A stretch of DNA of 64,000 nt from Clostridia bacterium. Lineage in GTDB: Bacteria > Bacillota > Clostridia > Lachnospirales > Lachnospiraceae. The notes beneath the pieces were generated by a model. The model saw only the letters and a program-made list of their open reading frames with translations, searched no databases and was not told the origin of the DNA. The translations under genes and the position numbers were made by a program. Every line of letters starts with the position of its first letter. Within the stretch, counting starts at the first letter, position 1. Below are positions 59,353 to 64,000 of this stretch, piece after piece. The DNA lies in contig CAJTHL010000005.1 in NCBI GenBank assembly GCA_910576205.1, positions 152,072 through 216,071 of the forward strand, in the 5' to 3' direction.

Positions 59353-60174
59353 CTATCTGTCTAAAAGAAACTTCTCAATCACCTCCGCAATCCCGGAGTG
59401 ATTGTTGTCCCTGGAAGTAATGTAATCCGCATAAGCCTCCATGCCGGGAGCCGCGTTTTTCATGACGCAGGCGGTTCCGGCGGCTTCCAGCATGGTAATA
59501 TCGTTCTCCGCGTCCCCTGCCGCCACCGTGTGTGCAATGGGCACCCCCAGAAGATCACTTAAGTACCGCACGCCGCTGCCCTTGTTGACGCCATGGGGCA
59601 GAAACTCCAGATAATAGTCACAGGAGAAAAACATGTCCAGGCCGCTTTCTCTGGCATAGGGCTCCATATGTACCCGGAAGCGCTCCAGATTTTCCTTGTT
59701 GTCCAGATCGATAAACAGAAGCTTTACCGGATCTTCCGTAAGGGCCTCCACCGCGTCCGGCACCTGCCTGTAAGGAAGCAGCGTGGTGCGGGTATAGTAT
59801 TCCATCTCCCGCCCGGCCCTCTCACAGACTGCGTATTCGTCCGTGTAGGTCTGGGCGTGAAGCCCAAAGGCATAGGCCTTGTCAAACACCGGCCGGATAA
59901 GATGGCGGGGAATTCCTGTGTGGAACACCACCTCCCCCGTATAGGTATTGTAAATCAGCGCCCCGTTGGAGGTAATGGCATAGCATCCCGGCCTGTCAAG
60001 CCCCAGCCGTACCACCTGCTTGTGGGTGCTGACCCGGGCCCGCCCCGTAGTCACCACAATGGTCTGTCCCTGGGCAATGGCTTTCTCAATGGCCTCCCGG
60101 TTCTCCTGGGAGATCTCCTTTTCATCGTTTAGCAGAGTCCCGTCCAGATCTACAAACAAAATCTTTTTTTCCAT
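59353..60174 (-). CDS. Cof-type HAD-IIB phosphatase
   Basis: A 273-residue HAD-superfamily sugar-phosphate or nucleotide phosphatase. Motif I is FVDLDGTLLND, motif II TTGRAR, motif III Lys in VNKGSGVRYL and motif IV AAGDAENDITML; a C2B cap lies between. ATG 60174 follows GAGGAG at good spacing; an upstream in-frame ATG at 60195 adds 7 residues. The substrate is unknown. Confidence 0.9.
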   Translation of the reverse strand: MEKKILFVDLDGTLLNDEKEISQENREAIEKAIAQGQTIVVTTGRARVSTHKQVVRLGLDRPGCYAITSNGALIYNTYTGEVVFHTGIPRHLIRPVFDKAYAFGLHAQTYTDEYAVCERAGREMEYYTRTTLLPYRQVPDAVEALTEDPVKLLFIDLDNKENLERFRVHMEPYARESGLDMFFSCDYYLEFLPHGVNKGSGVRYLSDLLGVPIAHTVAAGDAENDITMLEAAGTACVMKNAAPGMEAYADYITSRDNNHSGIAEVIEKFLLDR

Positions 60175-60304
60175 AATAAAAGCTCCTCGTTTCAATTCTT
60201 CCAGATTTGGTTTTTACGAAATCCGGCATACCAGCCTGTTCAAAACACCCATGGCGTTAGCCGCCGTCATAAATACAAAGGGAAATACCTCCCCCCAGAT
60301 TTAT

Positions 60305-60862
60305 CTACACCTTCGCCACCACCCTGCAGGGCAGTCCCGTCATATCCGCATAATTCATGGGATACGTGTTGGCCGTAAATGCCGGGCCTGCCTCCACGAC
60401 TTCCTTTAGGTTGCAGAGATTTTCAATGATAAATAGCCGGTTATCGGCACACCGCTGATCTGTGGGCGTATGCTCCCGCCCCCTGCGGACGCCTGCAAAA
60501 TCCACGCCAATCAGAGACACCTTTTTCCCTATCAGCCCGTCAATCAGATCTTTGGAAAGCTGGGGATGCTCTGCAAAATATGTCTTGCTCCCATATCCTT
60601 CCTTCTCCATAAATCCCGTATAAAAGGCCACAAACATCCCGGCATTTACCATCTCCATCCGGATATCTGATTCCCCAATATCCCGGTCAGCCACCTGGCT
60701 GACGTCAAAAACAATTCCCGCCCGCTCGATATATTCCAGCGGAAATTCTTTATCCATCACATCAAAATGTGTTCCCAGGTGTCCCACCAGGGCTTTCTTT
60801 TCATTGCCCTGGGCATCCTTTACCATCTTCGGCGTAATTTTTAAGGTCATATCAATAAACAT
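60305..60862 (-). CDS. Cyclase family protein (kynurenine formamidase-like)
   Basis: A 185-residue metal-dependent hydrolase of the cyclase/KynB family (PF04199). The metal motif is HLGTHFDVM (HxGTHxD), and GVDFAGVRRGREH and LCNLKEVVEAG match the rest of the fold. Family members hydrolyse N-formylkynurenine, isatin or similar amides; no tryptophan-degrading genes are near. AGGAGG precedes the ATG. Confidence 0.87.
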   Translation of the reverse strand: MFIDMTLKITPKMVKDAQGNEKKALVGHLGTHFDVMDKEFPLEYIERAGIVFDVSQVADRDIGESDIRMEMVNAGMFVAFYTGFMEKEGYGSKTYFAEHPQLSKDLIDGLIGKKVSLIGVDFAGVRRGREHTPTDQRCADNRLFIIENLCNLKEVVEAGPAFTANTYPMNYADMTGLPCRVVAKV

Positions 60863-60993
60863 GCCATTCTCCTCCTTCGGGTGTCCGTCTCCCTGTTATT
60901 ATATCCTGTTTTTGCCGGTATTTCAATATGGGCCTCTCAAAGGGCGGCCCTTGCACATGCCCTGGCAGGATAAGCCTCCGGCTGTCTTTTGAT

Positions 60994-61023
60994 GCATATT
61001 TTCCAAATCCCTCTGGCATACTA
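60994..61023 (+). promoter_or_regulatory. Sigma-G-like promoter of the SpoVAF gene
   Basis: GCATA (60994-60998) and CATACTA (61017-61023) match the forespore sigma-G consensus GHATR / CATWMTA with an 18-nt spacer, 50 bp before the ATG at 61074. There is no competing sigma-A promoter close by. Confidence 0.65.
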
Positions 61024-61073
61024 TTCACCAGGAAACCTTCCACAACAAGGAAAAGAAAGAAGGATGAAAATCT

Positions 61074-62486
61074 ATGGAAAACCCACTTCCAGAGGATTTT
61101 AAGGCCCGGGAAATACGCCTCCATGAAATCCTCCAGATGGATAAAAATTTTGACATTGTATACAAGCCCATCACCATTGCCGGAAAAAAGGCGGGAATTT
61201 ACTTTATCGACGGTTTTATGCAGGAAGCCATAATGGAAAAGCTTCTGGAATTTTTCTATAAGCTGACCCCAAAGGAGGTGCCGCCCACCGCCCAGGAATT
61301 TATGGACCAGGTGGTTCCCTATACGGAGGTCTCCATTCTCACGGATGAGGACGACATTCTCAAAAATCTCCTAAGCGGCCTCACCTGCCTTTTTATGGAG
61401 GATTACAGGGAATGCATCGCCATCGACTGCCGCACTTATCCCATGCGAAGCGTATCCGAGCCGGAAAAGGACAAGGCCATGCGGGGCTCCAAGGACGGTT
61501 TCGTGGAAACCCTGGTCATGAACGCGGCCCTTATCCGCCGGAGAATCCGAAGCCCCAGGCTTTGCATCGAAATCTTCACCGCCGGGCGTACCTCCAGGAC
61601 GGATATTCTGTTGTGCTATATGAACGACCGGGTGGACCGTCCCCTTCTGGAGGAATTGCAGAAGCGCATCCGCCAGGTGGATGTGGACGCGCTGACCATG
61701 AACCAGGAGAGCCTGGCAGAATGTATTTACGAGCGGAAATGGTTTAACCCCTTCCCAAAATTCAAGTTTACGGAGCGGCCCGACACCTCCGCAGCGGCCA
61801 TTCTGGAGGGAAACATCATTATTCTGGTGGACAACTCTCCCCAGGCGGTCATTGTGCCCACTTCCATCTTTGACATTATCGAGGAGGCGGACGACTATTA
61901 TTTTCCCCCCATTACGGGAACGTATCTCAGGCTGGCCCGTTTTCTCATCGCACTGATTACTCTGCTGCTGACCCCGGTGTTCCTGCTGCTGGTGCAGAAT
62001 CCCCAGTGGATTCCCCCCTGGCTGGAATTTATCCAGGTCAAGGAAGCCATCAACGTGCCCCTTATCTGGCAGCTCCTTATGCTGGAGCTTGCCATCGACG
62101 GACTGCGCCTGGCGGCTATCAACACCCCCAGTATGCTCAGTACGCCCCTAAGCGTGGTGGCCGGTATTGTGCTGGGGCAGTTTACCGTGGACTCCGGGTG
62201 GTTTAACTCCGAAATCATGATGTATATGGCCTTTGTAGCCATCGCCAACTACACCCAGTCCAGCTATGAACTTGGCTACGCCCTCAAATTTATGCGGCTG
62301 ATTCTCCTGGTGCTGACTGCCGTATTCAATCAGTGGGGCTTCTTTGCCGGCATCCTGCTTGTATGCGTGGCCGTTGCCAGCAACAAAACCATTGCCGGGA
62401 AAAGCTATATTTATCCTCTGTTTCCCCTTAATCTCAGACAGCTCAAGAAGCGTTTCTTCCGCATGAGGCTTAAAAACCGGGGCTGA
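61074..62486 (+). CDS. spoVAF: Spore germination protein, GerA/SpoVAF type
   Basis: A 470-residue GerA-family membrane protein of the germinant-receptor A-subunit class. A soluble N-terminal part (about 1-285) begins DKNFDIVYKPITIAGKKAGI, resembling SpoVAF; four or five transmembrane helices follow (FLIALITLLLTPVFLLLVQ, then VVAGIVLGQFTV and later segments), with the conserved TPSMLSTPLSVVAGI. No gerB or gerC follows, again as for SpoVAF rather than a three-gene receptor. The sigma-G-like promoter agrees with forespore expression. It would act in the spore inner membrane. Confidence 0.88.
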   Translation: MENPLPEDFKAREIRLHEILQMDKNFDIVYKPITIAGKKAGIYFIDGFMQEAIMEKLLEFFYKLTPKEVPPTAQEFMDQVVPYTEVSILTDEDDILKNLLSGLTCLFMEDYRECIAIDCRTYPMRSVSEPEKDKAMRGSKDGFVETLVMNAALIRRRIRSPRLCIEIFTAGRTSRTDILLCYMNDRVDRPLLEELQKRIRQVDVDALTMNQESLAECIYERKWFNPFPKFKFTERPDTSAAAILEGNIIILVDNSPQAVIVPTSIFDIIEEADDYYFPPITGTYLRLARFLIALITLLLTPVFLLLVQNPQWIPPWLEFIQVKEAINVPLIWQLLMLELAIDGLRLAAINTPSMLSTPLSVVAGIVLGQFTVDSGWFNSEIMMYMAFVAIANYTQSSYELGYALKFMRLILLVLTAVFNQWGFFAGILLVCVAVASNKTIAGKSYIYPLFPLNLRQLKKRFFRMRLKNRG

Positions 62487-62598
62487 GCGGAGGTAAGCAC
62501 AGGCTTTTCTGTTCTCCTTCTTCCGGGGGCTGCCCTTCCATGTGTGCCGGATAGCAGCCCCCCAAAGGAGAATACTGATCCTTGCGGCACAACAGCCC

Positions 62599-62802
62599 CT
62601 ATTCCTCTCTCCACTCCAGCAGGTCTCCCGGCTGGCACTCCAAAGCCCTGCAGATACGGTCCAGGGTCTCAACCTTAATGGCCCTGGCCTTTCCGTTCTT
62701 TAAAATCGAAATATTCGCCATGGTAATTCCTACCCGCTGGGAAAGCTCCGTAACACTCATCTTCCGCTTTGCCAGCATCACATCAATATTAATAACGATC
62801 AT
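62599..62802 (-). CDS. Small XRE-family regulator (YozG-like)
   Basis: A 67-residue protein that is nearly all helix-turn-helix (MLAKRKMSVTELSQRVGITM, then NISILKNGKARAIKVETLDR, then ICRALECQPGDLLEW). It pairs with the upstream DUF2975 membrane gene (27 bp apart), a widespread unit. It probably autoregulates through the two AT-rich palindromes near the promoter at 63355-63416. Confidence 0.9.
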   Translation of the reverse strand: MIVINIDVMLAKRKMSVTELSQRVGITMANISILKNGKARAIKVETLDRICRALECQPGDLLEWREE

Positions 62803-62829
62803 TTCCTTTACCTCATGTAAAATACCACG

Positions 62830-63309
62830 TCAGATTGTCAGTTCCGCCTCTTCCCGCATGAGAGCCGCCTTGTATACCAGATGGCTGACGCCTGCGGACA
62901 CCACGGCAATGGACGCCCCTGCAAACACCACCAGAAGGGAAGCCAGCAAAATAGAGGGATGGTTCCAGCCTGCAAACAAAAGCGCCACATTTCCCAGGAA
63001 GAAGAATCCCGCGTCCGCCCCGGCCAGAATACTGACCCACTTCAACAGCCCTGCATTCTTCCTGCTAAAGGTATTGTCACGGCCGATTTCCCCGGCAATC
63101 CTCCATCCGCAGGCCAGCCCTCCATAGCAGGGCGCTGCCGTCAGAAGCAGAAACCCCATCCACACCGGATAGGCCCTGGAATACTCCGGGTACATTTCCA
63201 TCAGATACTGCCCTATAGACGGGGCCCCATACCCACAAATCACCAGGCCACAGAGGCCCACGCCTAGAAAAATAACCTTTAACCATCTGGAAAGAGATTC
63301 CTGTCTCAT
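62830..63309 (-). CDS. DUF2975 membrane protein
   Basis: A 159-residue protein with four predicted transmembrane helices (VIFLGVGLCGLVICGYG; VWMGFLLLTAAPCYGGLACG; VSILAGADAGFFFLGNVALLF; ILLASLLVVFAGASIAVVSAG). The conserved RDNTFSRKNAGLLKWVS segment between helices 2 and 3 identifies DUF2975. Function unknown; it is usually encoded with a small XRE regulator. ATG 63309 follows AAGGAG. Confidence 0.88.
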   Translation of the reverse strand: MRQESLSRWLKVIFLGVGLCGLVICGYGAPSIGQYLMEMYPEYSRAYPVWMGFLLLTAAPCYGGLACGWRIAGEIGRDNTFSRKNAGLLKWVSILAGADAGFFFLGNVALLFAGWNHPSILLASLLVVFAGASIAVVSAGVSHLVYKAALMREEAELTI

Positions 63310-63354
63310 AAAATTCTCACTCCTTGTCTTTTTGCGTTTTTCTTTTACGCTCTT

Positions 63355-63416
63355 ATTATATTCCCTTATTCTCATAATGTCAATAAATATTTATTGTAAA
63401 TCAATAAATATTTATT
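63355..63416 (-). promoter_or_regulatory. Promoter and twin operators of the DUF2975-XRE operon
   Basis: On the minus strand TTGACA (63383-63378), 17-nt spacer, TATAAT (63360-63355). The perfect 14-bp palindrome AATAAATATTTATT occurs twice, 21 bp apart (63382-63395 and 63403-63416); the first overlaps the -35 by two bases. Two full helical turns between sites suggests cooperative binding by one regulator. Confidence 0.8.
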
Positions 63417-63452
63417 AAAAAATGAGGGAAGCAGCCTTCTGCCGCTTCCCTC
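63412..63452 (-). terminator. Terminator after the DUF378 gene
   Basis: On the minus strand GAGGGAAGC and GCTTCCCTC flank an 11-nt loop and are followed by ATTTTTTAAT. It lies 20 bp after the DUF378 stop and runs into the DUF2975 operators. Confidence 0.85.
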
Positions 63453-63471
63453 CGCCACAATGCTCTCTTTG

Positions 63472-63684
63472 TCAGATGCCGGTTCCGTCAGACACATTTA
63501 CTTTTCCATAGAATGTCAAGAGATAGAGCCCGCAAAGGCCTACTATGGCGTAAATAATCCGTGGCAGCCAGCCTGTGCCGAAAATAAAGGAGACAAGATT
63601 GAAATTGAAAAATCCAATCAGCCCCCAGTTGATTGCGCCGATGATACAGATTGTAAGAGCCGCTACATCTAATGCCTTGTTCAT
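63472..63684 (-). CDS. DUF378 small membrane protein
   Basis: A 70-residue protein with two transmembrane helices (ALTICIIGAINWGLIGFFNF and PRIIYAIVGLCGLYLLTFY). The IGAINWGLIG core is the DUF378 signature. Function unknown. AGGAGG precedes the ATG. A long palindrome lies immediately upstream. Confidence 0.9.
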   Translation of the reverse strand: MNKALDVAALTICIIGAINWGLIGFFNFNLVSFIFGTGWLPRIIYAIVGLCGLYLLTFYGKVNVSDGTGI

Positions 63685-63706
63685 ACAAACCTCCTGCTAT
63701 CAGATT

Positions 63707-63733
63707 TTAAACCGTCATGATATGACGGTTTAA
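63707..63733. promoter_or_regulatory. 27-bp palindrome upstream of the DUF378 gene
   Basis: TTAAACCGTCAT, a 3-nt centre, then ATGACGGTTTAA: perfect 12-bp arms, 23 bp before the DUF378 start. No T-run follows on either strand, so an operator (or an RNA hairpin in the leader) is likelier than a terminator. Confidence 0.6.
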
Positions 63734-63828
63734 GTGATATTTCTATAAAAAGTTTTTGCGAAAAGGCCATGTTTTATTCCGGATTACATGTGGTTTGTCG
63801 TGGAAAATTTGTTACGCATAAAAAACAT

Positions 63829-64000
63829 CGGTAGTGTAAAAAAGTTTGTGTCTTTGGTAAAAAATGGCTCCTTTTTGGTAAGAATCAAGATATGAAAATT
63901 CTTATCGAAAAGGAGTATTTTTATGCCGGTAGCAAAGGAACAGATTCGACAGATTATTGCAGACAACAACTTAAACAGTGTGGCAGATGTCTACACCCTC
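63829..64000 (+). mobile_element. Left end of an IS256-family insertion sequence (runs off the window)
   Basis: A transposase gene starts at 63923 and continues past the window. About 94 bp before it CGGTAGTGTAAAAAAG looks like the outer part of an IS256-type terminal inverted repeat. The right end and target duplication are outside the window, so the exact left boundary is an estimate. Confidence 0.65.
63923..64000 (+). CDS. IS256-family transposase (N-terminal fragment)
   Basis: The first 26 codons only; it begins MPVAKEQIRQIIADNNLNSV, the usual start of IS256-type mutator transposases in Lachnospiraceae, ahead of the region that normally leads to the DDE domain. AAAGGAG is 7 nt upstream. 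The catalytic part lies beyond the window edge. Confidence 0.75.
   Translation, partial: MPVAKEQIRQIIADNNLNSVADVYTL

Noticed and set aside
1..64000. tRNA, rRNA or prophage genes
   Set aside because: I saw no cloverleaf-like or rRNA sequence and no phage structural or integrase genes; a tRNAscan run would settle the former.

Overview
The window reads as chromosome of a spore-forming, Gram-positive gut anaerobe of the Lachnospiraceae (Clostridium cluster XIVa). The base composition is fairly GC-rich, with AT-rich promoters and strong AGGAGG ribosome sites. The housekeeping blocks are clostridial: yceD-rpmF-plsX-acpP-rnc-smc-ftsY, ylxM-ffh-rpsP-khpA-rimM-trmD, and rplS-lepB-rbgA-lepB-rnhB-yraN-pgeF. 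A GerA/SpoVAF-type germination gene sits behind a sigma-G-like promoter. Species cannot be fixed from the sequence alone.

Layout. 1-1391: start of a sugar-binding lipoprotein gene and an AraC regulator whose 3' end is disturbed by a C10 run. 1405-7568: M20 amidohydrolase plus the rplS operon, which carries two signal peptidases. 7634-10350: PAS protein, DUF4867-like protein, MATE transporter. 10402-17591: sugar or polyol catabolism (mannitol-1-P dehydrogenase-like, PfkB kinase, two TIM-barrel isomerases, Gfo/Idh dehydrogenase, AraC regulator). 17732-23260: acetyltransferase, creatininase-family and creatinase-like genes and a sensory-rhodopsin-transducer homologue, facing a LacI regulator fused to a solute-binding-protein domain. 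23354-27970: ffh/trmD operon with a TrmD-GNAT fusion. 28020-34003: EndoQ-UvrD fusion, a decayed methyltransferase, rbsD, a flavodoxin and a membrane protein. 34099-43607: a VanG-type D-Ala-D-Ser peptidoglycan cluster (vanR, vanS, ptsI, vanG, vanXY, vanT split in two, then a C39-like peptidase) with VanR-box-like repeats before vanG. 43605-53019: SGNH hydrolase, threonine deaminase, ftsY/smc/rnc/acpP/plsX/rpmF/yceD. 53073-56193: ackA with pduL, and a lactonase. 56232-59269: hemL, hemB and a siroheme dehydrogenase behind a consensus promoter with an operator-like inverted repeat. 59310-63733: HAD phosphatase, cyclase, SpoVAF, XRE/DUF2975 pair, DUF378. From 63829: left end of an IS256-family element.

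The most novel signal is a roughly 104-nt hairpin repeat found immediately 5' of at least eight unrelated genes, always in the orientation of the downstream gene. Its arms change sequence between copies but stay complementary. It occurs singly (rbgA, DUF4867 gene, mtlD-like, M24 gene), as pairs (TIM-barrel gene at 16560, trmD) and as shortened or decayed copies (lepB, ackA, TIM-barrel gene at 13822). It behaves like a mobile or regulatory 5'-UTR RNA element and matches no family I can name.
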